NCBI RefSeq assembly: GCF_001426705.1
Contig: NZ_LMFC01000005.1
Coordinates: 186,001 to 250,000 of the forward strand
Reading direction: 5' to 3'
Length of the DNA stretch: 64,000 nt
DNA from: Cellulomonas sp. Root485
GTDB lineage: Bacteria > Actinomycetota > Actinomycetes > Actinomycetales > Cellulomonadaceae
The stretch's first letter is position 1. The number at the start of each line of letters is the position of its first letter. Below the pieces are notes generated by a model that ran no database searches, had not been told where the DNA came from, and worked only from the letters and a program-made list of their open reading frames with translations. Of the stretch, positions 17,837 through 26,482 are shown in pieces. Position numbers and translations under genes: made by a program.

Positions 17837-18607
17837 TCACGCTCGCGCGAGGCGTCCGTCCGTCGGCTGCCAGCCGAGCGTCGCCAGGAGAGCAAGGTCG
17901 TGCTTGTCCAGCTCGTCGACGGGCAGCGCTTCGATCAGGTCCGGCCGACGGGCAGCCGTCCGCTCGATCGCGGTGTCCCGGCGCCACCGGGCGATCCGCG
18001 CGTGGTGCCCGGACAGGAGCACCTCCGGAACCTCCAGGCCGGCCCACGCGGGCGGCTTGGTGTAGACGGGGTACTCCAGCAGCCCGGCCGCGCCGTGGGA
18101 CTCCTCGACCAGCGACTCCGGGTTGCCGACGACTCCGGGCAGCAGGCGCGCGACCGCCTCGACGACGACGAGCGCGGCCACCTCCCCGCCGTTGAGCACG
18201 TAGTCGCCGAGCGAGAACTCGGTGACGCGTCCCCGCGATCGGTAGTGCTCGGCCACCCGGGCGTCGATCCCCTCGTAGCGACCGCACGCCAGCACGAGAC
18301 GGCTCTCGCCGGCCAGCACCTCCGCGGTGCGCTGCGTGAACGGCTCCCCCGACGGCGTCGGCACCAGCAGGTGGGCGTCGTCGTCGAGCAGCTCGTCGAG
18401 CGCGGCTCCCCACACGTCGGGGCGCATCACCATCCCGGCCCCGCCGCCGAAGGGGGTGTCGTCGACGGTCCGGTGCCGGTCCGTGGTCCAGTCGCGCAGG
18501 TCGTGCACGCGCAGGTCGAGCAGGCCGCTCGTGCGCGCCTTGCCGACGAGCGACAGGTCCAGCGGGGCGAGGTACTCGGGGAAGATCGAGACGACGTCGA
18601 TGCGCAC
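17837..18607 (-). CDS. trmD: tRNA (guanine37-N1)-methyltransferase
   Basis: TrmD methylates G37 next to the anticodon and prevents +1 frameshifting. The 256-residue SPOUT protein starts MRIDVVSIFPEYLAPL and has FGGGAGMVMRPDVW, LACGRYEGIDARVAEH and the knot segment FSLGDYVLNGGEVAALVVVEAVARLLPGVVG. It follows rimM by 2 bp, the classic pairing. Confidence 0.98.
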   Translation of the reverse strand: MRIDVVSIFPEYLAPLDLSLVGKARTSGLLDLRVHDLRDWTTDRHRTVDDTPFGGGAGMVMRPDVWGAALDELLDDDAHLLVPTPSGEPFTQRTAEVLAGESRLVLACGRYEGIDARVAEHYRSRGRVTEFSLGDYVLNGGEVAALVVVEAVARLLPGVVGNPESLVEESHGAAGLLEYPVYTKPPAWAGLEVPEVLLSGHHARIARWRRDTAIERTAARRPDLIEALPVDELDKHDLALLATLGWQPTDGRLARA

Positions 18608-18609
18608 GG

Positions 18610-19158
18610 TCAGTCGTCGTCTCCCACGGTCTCCTCCGAGACCACGAGGTTCGCGGCGTCGGACGCGAGGAGCCCCCCAGGCGGGTCGAGGACCACGCGG
18701 CCGCCGGCGACGTCGACCACGGGGACGATCACCCTCACGAACGGGATCAGGGTGCGCGCCCCGTCGGGCTCGCGCAGGACCAGCATGTCGTGCGCCGGCA
18801 GGTGCTCGAGGCCGACGATCTCACCGAGCACCCGACCGTCCACGTGCTCGGCGCGCAACCCCGCCAGCTCGTGCGGGTACCAGGCGTCCTCCTCGTCCGA
18901 CTCGTCCTCGTCCACCACGAGCTCGGTGCCACGCATGGCCTCGGCCATGGTGCGGTCCGTGATCTCCGCGAACGTCACGTACCAGCGGTCCTGCTGGGTG
19001 CGGGTGCTCACCACGGTCAGGGGTCCGCGCGCCGCGGGCTCGGTGGCGAGCACCGCACCGACGCCGAACCGGTCCTCGGGGGTGTCGGTGCGCAGGTCGA
19101 GGGCGACCTCACCGCGCAGGCCGTGGGCACGGCCGATCCGCGCGACGGTCAGCTGCAT
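18610..19158 (-). CDS. rimM: 16S rRNA processing protein RimM
   Basis: RimM assists assembly of the 30S head by binding S19. The protein starts MQLTVARIGRAHGLRGEVALDLRTDTPEDRF, the conserved N-terminal barrel, and the PRC-barrel half contains WYPHELAGL and VDGRVLGEIVG. Its 182-residue length fits. A strong terminator hairpin lies just upstream, between khpA and rimM. Confidence 0.97.
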   Translation of the reverse strand: MQLTVARIGRAHGLRGEVALDLRTDTPEDRFGVGAVLATEPAARGPLTVVSTRTQQDRWYVTFAEITDRTMAEAMRGTELVVDEDESDEEDAWYPHELAGLRAEHVDGRVLGEIVGLEHLPAHDMLVLREPDGARTLIPFVRVIVPVVDVAGGRVVLDPPGGLLASDAANLVVSEETVGDDD

Positions 19159-19190
19159 GGAGGTTCCTCACGTTGGGGGCGGTCATGGCG

Positions 19191-19224
19191 AAGGCCCGGT
19201 CCCCAGGTTAGGGGACCGGGCCTT
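19191..19224 (-). terminator. Strong hairpin between khpA and rimM
   Basis: A perfect 14-bp stem (AAGGCCCGGTCCCC at 19191-19204, complement 19211-19224) with loop AGGTTA follows the khpA stop by 10 bp. It divides rpsP-khpA from rimM-trmD-rplS, so the latter either read through or have their own promoter. Confidence 0.8.
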
Positions 19225-19234
19225 GCGCGATGGT

Positions 19235-19474
19235 TCAGCGCCGGTCGACGTCCACGACGTCGACGCGAACCGCACCGTCCGTCGAGAGCGCACCGACGAC
19301 GGTGCGCAGCGCGCGAGCCGTCCGACCGCCACGGCCGATCACACGGCCGAGGTCGTCGGGGTGCACGCGCACCTCGAGCAGGTCGCCACGGCGCAGCGTC
19401 GACGCGTTCACGCGGACGTCGTCCGGGTGGTCGACGATGCCACGCACCAGGTGCTCGAGAGCGTCGGCGAGCAT
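19235..19474 (-). CDS. khpA: KH-domain RNA-binding protein KhpA
   Basis: A 79-residue single KH-domain protein (UPF0109). The RNA-binding GxxG loop is in LGRVIGRGGRTARALRTVV. In Gram-positives KhpA pairs with KhpB/Jag and binds many RNAs, affecting cell elongation. The gene overlaps the rpsP stop (ATGA) in the rpsP-khpA-rimM-trmD order common in Gram-positives. Confidence 0.95.
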   Translation of the reverse strand: MLADALEHLVRGIVDHPDDVRVNASTLRRGDLLEVRVHPDDLGRVIGRGGRTARALRTVVGALSTDGAVRVDVVDVDRR

Positions 19475-19899
19475 CAGGCCTGCTCGTCCTCGGCGGGAGC
19501 CTCGGCGGCGGCGGCCTTCTGCGAGGCAGCCTTCTCGGACGCCTTGGCCTTGGCCTTCTCGGCGTCGAGAGCGACGGCGTCGATGGCGGCCTTCGGGTCG
19601 ACCTTGTCGGCCTTGGTGCGCAGCGTGCCCTCCTGGCCGGGAAGGTTCTTGAACTTCTGCCAGTCACCGGTGATCTTGAGGAGCACGGCGACCTGCTCGG
19701 TCGGCTGCGCGCCGACGCCGAGCCAGTACTGCGCACGCTCGGAGTTGACCTCGATGAACGAGGGCTCCTCGGTGGGGTGGTACTTGCCGATCTCCTCGAT
19801 CACGCGGCCGTCGCGCTTGGTGCGCGAGTCGGCGACGACGATGCGGTAGTACGGAGCGCGGATCTTGCCGAGACGCTTGAGGCGGATCTTGGTGGCCAC
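19474..19899 (-). CDS. rpsP: 30S ribosomal protein S16
   Basis: S16 is a 30S assembly protein, recognised by ATKIRLKRLGKIRAPYYRIVVADSR and the SFIEVNSERAQYWLGVGAQPTE segment. GTG 19899 has AGGAGA upstream. At 141 residues it carries an alanine/lysine-rich C-terminal tail of about 45 residues beyond the E. coli length, as in other actinobacteria. Confidence 0.97.
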   Translation of the reverse strand: MATKIRLKRLGKIRAPYYRIVVADSRTKRDGRVIEEIGKYHPTEEPSFIEVNSERAQYWLGVGAQPTEQVAVLLKITGDWQKFKNLPGQEGTLRTKADKVDPKAAIDAVALDAEKAKAKASEKAASQKAAAAEAPAEDEQA

Positions 19900-20029
19900 G
19901 GTGTGGTCTTCTCCTGATGTCTGCTGTGGGTGACCTCTCCGCGCATTGCCCGTGGGGTGGGCGCGCCGGGAAGGTCGGGGACACGACGAACGCAGGTAGA
20001 GGGGCTGCAGACGCCGGGTACAGCCGACC

Positions 20030-20059
20030 ATTGTGCCAGACGAGGACGGCCCTTCCCAA
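20030..20059 (-). promoter_or_regulatory. Possible rpsP promoter
   Basis: On the minus strand TTGGGA (20059-20054) and CACAAT (20035-20030) are 18 bp apart, about 130 bp upstream of the rpsP start. Each matches four of six consensus bases. Confidence 0.35.
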
Positions 20060-20073
20060 CCACGTGCGGAAGG

Positions 20074-21177
20074 TCACCGACCGCCGAGCACGGCCTCTCC
20101 TCGCAGCACCACGGCGCGGGGCGCGGCGAGCACCGCGACGTCCTGGCGCGGGTCGGCGTCGTAGACGACGAGATCGGCCGACGCACCCTCGTCGAGGCCG
20201 TCGGCGCCGAGCCACGCGCGGGTGCGCCAGCTGGCGGACGCCACGACGTCGCGGGGCGGGATGCCGGCGCGGACCAGCTCCGCGGCCTCGTCGGCGATCC
20301 TGCCGTGCGCGAGCGTGCCGCCCGCGTCGGTGCCGACGAGGACGGGTACACCGGCGTCGTGCAGGTCGCGAACGAGCTCGTACCGGTGGGCGTGGAGGGC
20401 GCGCATGCGAGCGCCGAAGATCGGGTACCGGACGGCCTGGGCGGCGATCGCCTCGAACTGCCCGATCTGCAGCAGGGTCGCCGTCACCGGGATCCCCGCG
20501 GCGGCGATCCGGTCGATCTGGTCCGGCGTCGCGCCGGTGGCGTGCTCGAGGCAGTCGACGCCGGCGTCCAGGAGCGCGTCGAGGGACTCCGTCGCGAAGG
20601 TGTGGGCGGTGACCCGCGCGCCCGTCTCGTGCGCTGCGGCCACGGCGTCGGCCAGCACGTCCGCGGGCCACAGCGGGCGCAGGTCGCCCTCGGCACCGAG
20701 GTCACGGTCGATCCAGTCCGCGACGAGCTTGACCCAGCCGTCCCCGCGTCGCGCTTCCTCGCGCACGGCCGTGGGCAGGTCGTCGACGGACTCGAGCTCA
20801 CGCCCGTAGTGCCGGAGGTACCGCTTGGGACGCGCGAGGTGCCGTCCGGCGCGGATCAGGCGCGGCAGGTCGTCGCGGTCGTGCACCCACCCCGTGTCCG
20901 CCGGGGATCCGGCGTCCCGGACGAGCAGCACGCCCGAGTCGCGGTCGGCGAGGGCCTGCTTCTCGGCGGTGCCGTCGTCGACGGGCCCGTCGGAGGCCAG
21001 CCCGATGTGGCAGTGCACGTCGACCAGGCCCGGCAGGACCCAGCCCTCGAGCACGGTGTCCTGCACGTCCCGCGCGGACGACGGACGCTCGAACGTGATC
21101 CGGCCGCCGACGACCCACGCCTCGCCGACCTCCCGCTCGTCGTCGAGGACGACGGTGCCGCGCAGGTGCAGGACCAC
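20074..21177 (-). CDS. Amidohydrolase family protein (imidazolonepropionase-like)
   Basis: A 367-residue metal-dependent hydrolase. Metal-ligand motifs appear in order: LPGLVDVHCHIG (HxH), KLVADWIDRD (bridging lysine candidate), ARVTAHTFATE, LEHATG, and VLVGTDAGG (catalytic aspartate). The architecture, an N-terminal beta-sandwich strand then a TIM barrel, is that of imidazolonepropionase-like and prolidase-like amidohydrolases; the substrate cannot be told from sequence. It sits between ffh and rpsP, 6 bp after ffh, and probably shares its transcript. Confidence 0.9.
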   Translation of the reverse strand: MVLHLRGTVVLDDEREVGEAWVVGGRITFERPSSARDVQDTVLEGWVLPGLVDVHCHIGLASDGPVDDGTAEKQALADRDSGVLLVRDAGSPADTGWVHDRDDLPRLIRAGRHLARPKRYLRHYGRELESVDDLPTAVREEARRGDGWVKLVADWIDRDLGAEGDLRPLWPADVLADAVAAAHETGARVTAHTFATESLDALLDAGVDCLEHATGATPDQIDRIAAAGIPVTATLLQIGQFEAIAAQAVRYPIFGARMRALHAHRYELVRDLHDAGVPVLVGTDAGGTLAHGRIADEAAELVRAGIPPRDVVASASWRTRAWLGADGLDEGASADLVVYDADPRQDVAVLAAPRAVVLRGEAVLGGR

Positions 21178-21183
21178 GAGGGC

Positions 21184-22776
21184 TCAGCGTCCGCCGAGGA
21201 AGCGGTCCAGCCCTGCGGGAAGCTCGATCTCGGCCGGCTGCGTGGGTTCGGCCTTCGGCGCGATCCCGAACGCCGAGCCCTGCGGCGCGGCCGGCTTGCT
21301 CGTGATGCCGCGCTCCTGCTCGGCACGCTTCGCCGGGTTGCCCGACCTGCCCTTGACCTTGCGCACCGGCGCCGCGGTCCGCCCCCGCGACTTCTTGCCG
21401 CCCATGCCGGGCAGGTTGCCCATGCCCGGAGGCATGCCGGGCACGCCGCCGCCCTTGGCCATCTGCTTCATCATCTTCTGCGCGCCGTCGAAGCGCTCCA
21501 GGAGCTGGTTGACGTCGCTCGGCCTGGTGCCCGACCCCGCGGCGATGCGTGAGCGGCGCGAGCCGTTGATGATCTTCGGTGTGCGGCGCTCGGCCGGGGT
21601 CATCGAGCGGATGATCGCCTCGATGCGGTCCACCTCGCGCTCGTCGAAGTTGTCGAGCGCCTCCCGCATCTGCCCCATGCCGGGCAGCATGCCCATCATC
21701 TTCTTCAGCGGTCCCGCGTTGCGCAGCTGCTGCATCTGCGTCAGGAAGTCCTCGAGCGTGAGGTCCTGCCCGGACGCCAGCTTGTCGACCATCTCCTCGG
21801 CCTGGCCGGCGTCGAACGCCTTCTCGGCCTGCTCGATGAGCGTGAGGATGTCGCCCATGTCGAGGATCCGCGACGCCATGCGGTCGGGGTGGAACACCTC
21901 GAACTCGGTGAGCTTCTCACCGGTGGACGCGTACATGATCGGCTTGCCGGTCACGCTCGCGACCGACAGGGCCGCACCACCGCGGGCGTCGCCGTCGAGC
22001 TTGGACAGCACCACGCCGGTGAAGCCGACGCCGTCCGCGAACGCCTGAGCGGTGGTGACCGCGTCCTGGCCGATCATCGCGTCGATGACGAAGAGGATCT
22101 CGTCGGGGTCGAGCGCGTCGCGGATGTCGGACGCCTGCTGCATCAGCTCGGCGTCGACCCCGAGGCGGCCGGCCGTGTCGACGATCAGGACGTCGTGCAG
22201 CTTCGTCTTGGCCGTCGCCAGACCCTCGCGTGCGACGGCGACGGGGTCCGCACCGAACGGCAGGACGTCCTCGCTGCCCTGGTTGCCGGGGTGCGGGGCG
22301 AACACGGGCACGCCCGCGCGCTCCCCCACCACCTGGAGCTGCGTGACGGCGTTCGGACGCTGGAGGTCCGCCGCGACGAGCAGCGGCGTGTGGCCCTGAC
22401 CCTTGAGGTGCAGCGCGAGCTTGCCGGCGAGCGTCGTCTTGCCCGCACCCTGCAGACCCGCGAGCAGGATCACCGTCGGCGGGTTCTTGGCGAGGTTCAG
22501 CGTGCGCGTCTGGCCACCGAGGATGGCGACGAGCTCCTCGTTGACGATCTTCACGACCTGCTGCGCCGGGTTCAGTGCGCCCGACACCTCGACGGACAGC
22601 GCGCGCTCGCGCACCGCACCGGTGAACGACCGGACGACCGGGACGGCGACGTCGGCGTCCAGCAGCGCCCGGCGGATCTCGCGCACGGTGGCGTCGATGT
22701 CCGCCTCGGACAGCCGCCCCTTGGTGCGCAGGTTCTTGAAGGTCGACGTCAGTCGGTCGGACAGGGTGGCGAACAC
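21184..22776 (-). CDS. ffh: Signal recognition particle protein Ffh
   Basis: The SRP GTPase that targets nascent membrane proteins to FtsY. The NG domain has GLQGAGKTTLAGKLA, DTAGRLGVD and TKLDGDARGGAAL, and the methionine-rich M domain (MKKMMGMLPGMGQM) binds 4.5S RNA. The 530-residue length includes a basic, proline-rich C-terminal tail after GMPPGMGNLPGM. It follows glnD by 24 bp. Confidence 0.98.
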   Translation of the reverse strand: MFATLSDRLTSTFKNLRTKGRLSEADIDATVREIRRALLDADVAVPVVRSFTGAVRERALSVEVSGALNPAQQVVKIVNEELVAILGGQTRTLNLAKNPPTVILLAGLQGAGKTTLAGKLALHLKGQGHTPLLVAADLQRPNAVTQLQVVGERAGVPVFAPHPGNQGSEDVLPFGADPVAVAREGLATAKTKLHDVLIVDTAGRLGVDAELMQQASDIRDALDPDEILFVIDAMIGQDAVTTAQAFADGVGFTGVVLSKLDGDARGGAALSVASVTGKPIMYASTGEKLTEFEVFHPDRMASRILDMGDILTLIEQAEKAFDAGQAEEMVDKLASGQDLTLEDFLTQMQQLRNAGPLKKMMGMLPGMGQMREALDNFDEREVDRIEAIIRSMTPAERRTPKIINGSRRSRIAAGSGTRPSDVNQLLERFDGAQKMMKQMAKGGGVPGMPPGMGNLPGMGGKKSRGRTAAPVRKVKGRSGNPAKRAEQERGITSKPAAPQGSAFGIAPKAEPTQPAEIELPAGLDRFLGGR

Positions 22777-22800
22777 CTGCGGGTCCTCACGCTTCGGGTT

Positions 22801-24597
22801 TCACGGACGTCCTAGCGTACCTGCCAGCTCCCGGGTGGCCCGTGCCGTCAGGTCGTCGACGAGCGTGGCGCGCCACGTGCTCCAGGCTTGCGGGCCTGCT
22901 GCGCCGGCGTCGGCCTCGGTCAGGGCCCGGAGCAGCTCGAGCAGGTCCGGGCGGTGGTCGACGGCGTCGAGCAGCCGCGCGAGCGTCGCAGGGTCGTCAG
23001 GGTCGGCCGTCGTGGCCAGCTCGGCGAGCGTCAGGTGCTCCCGCACGAGCCGGACGACGTCCGCCGCGACCTGCTCGTCGAACCCCATCCGCAGCACGAT
23101 CGGCCCGGCCAGCCGGGCACCCTCGGTCGAGTGGTCGCCGGCGCCCGCGCGCTTGCCGATGTCGTGCAGGAGGGCCGCCAGCAGCAGCGTCTCCCCGTGC
23201 TCGACGACGCGCTTGTCCCGTCCGGCCCGCGCGACGGTCTCGACCAGGTGACGGTCGACGGTGTGCCGGTGGATCGCCGAGCGCTGCGGCCGGTTGCGCA
23301 CGCCCGCCCACTCGGGGATCCAGGTGGTGACCACACCGGCCAGGTCGAGGGCCTCCCAGATGGGCACCTGCGCCGGACCGGAGCCGAGCAGCTGGAGCAG
23401 GTAGCCGCGCGCGGCCCGGGGCCACGGCGTCGGCAGCGGCGGTGTGGCCGTCAGGCTGGCGACCGTGACCGGCGAGAGGCTCAGCCCGGTCCGGGCGGCC
23501 GTCGCCGCGGCGCGCAGCGACAGCAAGGGGTCCTCGGCCGGGCGCGCCTCGACCGCGAGCACGATCTCGCCGTCGTGCTCGACGAGGTCCTCGGCGATGG
23601 TCCGCAGCCGCGGGGCGGTGCGCCGGCCGCGCACGAGCATCGACTTCACCGCCGGCCGCTGCAGGGCCTGGCGCGCGTTCCGGACGGTGGTGTCGAGCGC
23701 GTAGGAGATGACGCGCGCGGCCTCGGCGATGCTCGCGAGCAGGTCGTCGCGGTCGTCGAAGCCGACGAGGGCCGCGACCTCGTCCTGGTCCGCGAGCAGC
23801 AGCCGGTTGGTGTGCCGGCGCGTCACCACCTGGACCGTGTCGCGCACGTCGAGGAGGTGGGCGTACGCCATGTCGACGGCGCCGTGCGGACGGTCGGTGA
23901 GCCAGGTGGCGGCGAGCGCGCTCAGTACGACCGCGTCGCGGATGCCCCCGCGCGACTCCTTGAGCTCCGGCTCGATGAGGTAGGCCAGCTCGCCGTGGCG
24001 CTCGGCGCGCTGACGGGTGGAGGCCAGCAGCTCGGGCAGGCGTCGCCGCGCGGCCGACCGCCAGTCCTCCAGCAGCGCGGACTTGGCGCGCGCGATGACG
24101 ACGGCGTCCCCCGAGACCGGCTGCAGGTCGAGGAGCCCGACCGCCGCCGGGAGGTCCTTGGACGCGACCTGGCGGCACTGCGCGAGCGACCGGACCGAGT
24201 GGTCCAGGTCGAGGCCCGCGTCCCAGATGGGGTACCAGAGCTTCTGCGCGAGTGCCGAGAGCTCCTCGGTCGAGTGGCCACGGCCCTCGTGCACGAGCAG
24301 CAGGTCGAGGTCGCTGACGGGGCTCGCGTCGCCGCGCCCGACGCTGCCGACGGCCCCGAGCGCGATGCCCGAGACATCCTCGCCGTCGGTCGCCAGCTCC
24401 CACTGCTCCCGGAGCCGACCCACGACGAGCTCGACGATCGCGGCCCGCCGGGCGACGCCGTCCGAGCCGGGGCCCGTCAGGCCGGCGGCGAGCTCGAGCC
24501 GCTCAGAGCGGAGGTCCCGCACCCCGATCGCGGGGTGCGGGACCTCGGGCGACCCGTTCGCGGCCGCGCCCCCCGCGGGCGGCCGTTCCTGTGTCAT
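22801..24597 (-). CDS. glnD: PII uridylyl/adenylyltransferase GlnD lacking ACT domains
   Basis: GlnD modifies the PII protein in response to nitrogen status. The nucleotidyltransferase motif GSVGRGDASPVSDLDLL lies at about residues 84-100, and the HD domain (LLHDIGKRAGAGDHSTEGA) near residue 475. At 598 residues the protein ends about where the first ACT domain would begin (TWRATLVDDLTARATREL), so the two glutamine-sensing ACT domains of usual ~800-residue GlnD are absent. Only 24 bp separate the stop from ffh, so they are not hidden by a frameshift. It lies directly downstream of amtB and glnK. ATG 24597 is the start. Confidence 0.92.
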   Translation of the reverse strand: MTQERPPAGGAAANGSPEVPHPAIGVRDLRSERLELAAGLTGPGSDGVARRAAIVELVVGRLREQWELATDGEDVSGIALGAVGSVGRGDASPVSDLDLLLVHEGRGHSTEELSALAQKLWYPIWDAGLDLDHSVRSLAQCRQVASKDLPAAVGLLDLQPVSGDAVVIARAKSALLEDWRSAARRRLPELLASTRQRAERHGELAYLIEPELKESRGGIRDAVVLSALAATWLTDRPHGAVDMAYAHLLDVRDTVQVVTRRHTNRLLLADQDEVAALVGFDDRDDLLASIAEAARVISYALDTTVRNARQALQRPAVKSMLVRGRRTAPRLRTIAEDLVEHDGEIVLAVEARPAEDPLLSLRAAATAARTGLSLSPVTVASLTATPPLPTPWPRAARGYLLQLLGSGPAQVPIWEALDLAGVVTTWIPEWAGVRNRPQRSAIHRHTVDRHLVETVARAGRDKRVVEHGETLLLAALLHDIGKRAGAGDHSTEGARLAGPIVLRMGFDEQVAADVVRLVREHLTLAELATTADPDDPATLARLLDAVDHRPDLLELLRALTEADAGAAGPQAWSTWRATLVDDLTARATRELAGTLGRP

Positions 24598-24619
24598 GTG
24601 TGTCTGGTGACCGTCCTGA

Positions 24620-24961
24620 TCAGAGGGCGTCGTCGCCGTGCTCGCCGGTGCGGACGCGAGCGACGTCCTCGACCGGCACGACCCAGACCTTGCCGTCACC
24701 GATCTTGCCGGTCTGCGCAGCGCGCACGATGACCTCGGTCACGCTGGCCGCGTCCTCGTCGCTCACGAGCACGTCGATCTTGACCTTGGGGACCAGGTCG
24801 ACCGTGTACTCCGCGCCGCGGTAGACCTCGGTGTGACCGCGCTGGCGGCCGTAGCCGCTGGCCTCGCTCACGGTCAGGCCACGGACACCCGCGGCCTCGA
24901 GGGCCGACTTGACGTCGTCCAGCCGGTGCGGCTGGATGACCGCCGTCACGAGCTTCGTCAT
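24620..24961 (-). CDS. glnK: Nitrogen regulatory protein PII
   Basis: A 113-residue PII trimer subunit that controls AmtB and nitrogen responses. It starts MTKLVTAVIQPHRLDDVKSAL and contains the T-loop GHTEVYRGAEYTVDLVPK with the modifiable tyrosine (Y52, equivalent to Y51), and the C-terminal GKIGDGKVWV. ATG 24961 overlaps the amtB stop by one base (TGATG). The presence of the tyrosine fits control by the adjacent GlnD. Confidence 0.98.
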   Translation of the reverse strand: MTKLVTAVIQPHRLDDVKSALEAAGVRGLTVSEASGYGRQRGHTEVYRGAEYTVDLVPKVKIDVLVSDEDAASVTEVIVRAAQTGKIGDGKVWVVPVEDVARVRTGEHGDDAL

Positions 24962-26268
24962 CACTTCACCTCCGTCACGACGCGGGCGCCGACGCCCAGC
25001 GTCTCGTATGCGGTCTCAGCGTGGACAGCCAGGTCGATACCGCCGACCTCGGCCTCGTCGGACACCCGCAGACCGATGGTGGCCTTGAGGATGAGCGCGA
25101 TGACGTACGTCGCCGTGAAGCTGAACAGGACCGCGGCGAGCGCCACGATCGTCTGCGTGGCCAGCTGAGTGAGGCCCCCACCGTAGAACAGACCGTTCTG
25201 GGCCCCGTCCGGGTACCAGGCGCTGTTCGAGTCGGTGGCGAAGAAGCCGATGAGGATCGTGCCGACGAGGCCACCGACGAGGTGGACGCCGACGACGTCG
25301 AGCGAGTCGTCGTAGCCGAACCGGAACTTCAGCCCGACGGCGAGGGCGCAGAGCACACCCGCCACGATGCCGATCCCGATCGCACCCCAGGTGTCGACCG
25401 CCGCGGCGGCCGGCGTGATGGCGACGAGGCCCGCGACGATGCCGGAGGCGGCACCGAGGGACGTGGCGTGACCGTCACGCACCTTCTCCGTGGCGAGCCA
25501 GGCGAGCATCGCGATGCCCGTGGCGAGCAGCGTGTTGAGCCACGCGCGTCCGGCCGTGCTGTCCGCGGCGAACTCCGAGCCCGCGTTGAAGCCGAACCAG
25601 CCGAACCACAGGAGCGCGGCACCGAGCATGACGAACGGCAGGTTGTGCGGCCGCATGGCCTCCTTGCCGAAGCCCCGGCGCTTGCCGAGCACGAGCGCCA
25701 GCACGAGGCCGGCGGTACCGGCGTTGATGTGGACGACCGTTCCACCGGCGAAGTCGATGGGGGTCGACAACCCTTCGGTGAGACCGGTCGCGCTGAGCAG
25801 ACCGCCGCCCCACACCCAGTGCGCGAGCGGCAGGTAGACGACGGTGACCCAGACGCCCGTGAAGACGAGCCAGGCACCGAACTTCATGCGGTCGGCCACG
25901 GCACCGGAGATGAGCGCGACCGTGATGATCGCGAACGTCGCCTGGTAGCCGGCGGCCGCGAGGAACGGCACGCCCGAGGCGGCCATCAGGCTCTGGTCGT
26001 CGGTGGCGCCCTGCAGGCCGAAGAACTCGAACGGGTTGCCGAGCCACCCGCCGCCGAGGTCTCCACCGAAGACCGCCGAGTACCCGTACAGCACCCAGAT
26101 GAGCCCGGCGACGCCGATCGCACCGAAGCTCATCATCATCATGTTGAGCACGCTCTTGCCGCGCACCATGCCGCCGTAGAAGAACGCCAGCCCCGGCGTC
26201 ATCAGCAGCACGAGCGACGCGGCGGTGAGCATAAACGCCGTGTTCCCGCTGTCCAGCTCGAATTCCAT
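24961..26268 (-). CDS. amtB: Ammonium transporter
   Basis: A 435-residue Amt family channel with about eleven membrane helices. The signature LTAASLVLLMTPGLAFFYGG is at the N-terminus, and the conserved WFGWFGFNAGSE and the DDSLDVVGVHLVGGLVG segment with a pore histidine follow. It is first in amtB-glnK-glnD, the standard arrangement in which GlnK plugs AmtB. A GlnR-like box lies upstream. Confidence 0.97.
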   Translation of the reverse strand: MEFELDSGNTAFMLTAASLVLLMTPGLAFFYGGMVRGKSVLNMMMMSFGAIGVAGLIWVLYGYSAVFGGDLGGGWLGNPFEFFGLQGATDDQSLMAASGVPFLAAAGYQATFAIITVALISGAVADRMKFGAWLVFTGVWVTVVYLPLAHWVWGGGLLSATGLTEGLSTPIDFAGGTVVHINAGTAGLVLALVLGKRRGFGKEAMRPHNLPFVMLGAALLWFGWFGFNAGSEFAADSTAGRAWLNTLLATGIAMLAWLATEKVRDGHATSLGAASGIVAGLVAITPAAAAVDTWGAIGIGIVAGVLCALAVGLKFRFGYDDSLDVVGVHLVGGLVGTILIGFFATDSNSAWYPDGAQNGLFYGGGLTQLATQTIVALAAVLFSFTATYVIALILKATIGLRVSDEAEVGGIDLAVHAETAYETLGVGARVVTEVK

Positions 26269-26332
26269 CGAGATCGCCTCTCCACTCGCCAGCCGGGGGT
26301 GGCTGGTCCGGGGATCACAGTCGACGAGCGGC

Positions 26333-26370
26333 GTTTCCGTCAGGGGCGAAGCACGTTACGTCGGTGTGAC
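26333..26370 (-). promoter_or_regulatory. GlnR-type nitrogen control box upstream of amtB
   Basis: Read on the minus strand, GTCAC-N6-GTAAC-N6-CGCCC-N6-GAAAC fits the four-pentamer, 6-bp-spaced layout known for actinobacterial GlnR boxes (gTnAC and GaAAC). Three of the four pentamers match well; the third does not. It lies about 65 bp upstream of amtB. Confidence 0.6.
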
Positions 26371-26482
26371 AAGCCTCACCCGCACGTAAACGTTCGGTTT
26401 CGTGGTGAGCGGACGTCCAGGTCGCGGCACGGCACTCGGGCCCTGGTTCCGACGGTCGGGCGGGCCCGCGCTCCGCTGCGGC

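Noticed and set aside
22777..24597. A frameshift hiding GlnD ACT domains
   Set aside because: Only 24 bp lie between the glnD stop and ffh, so there is no room for missing domains in any frame.
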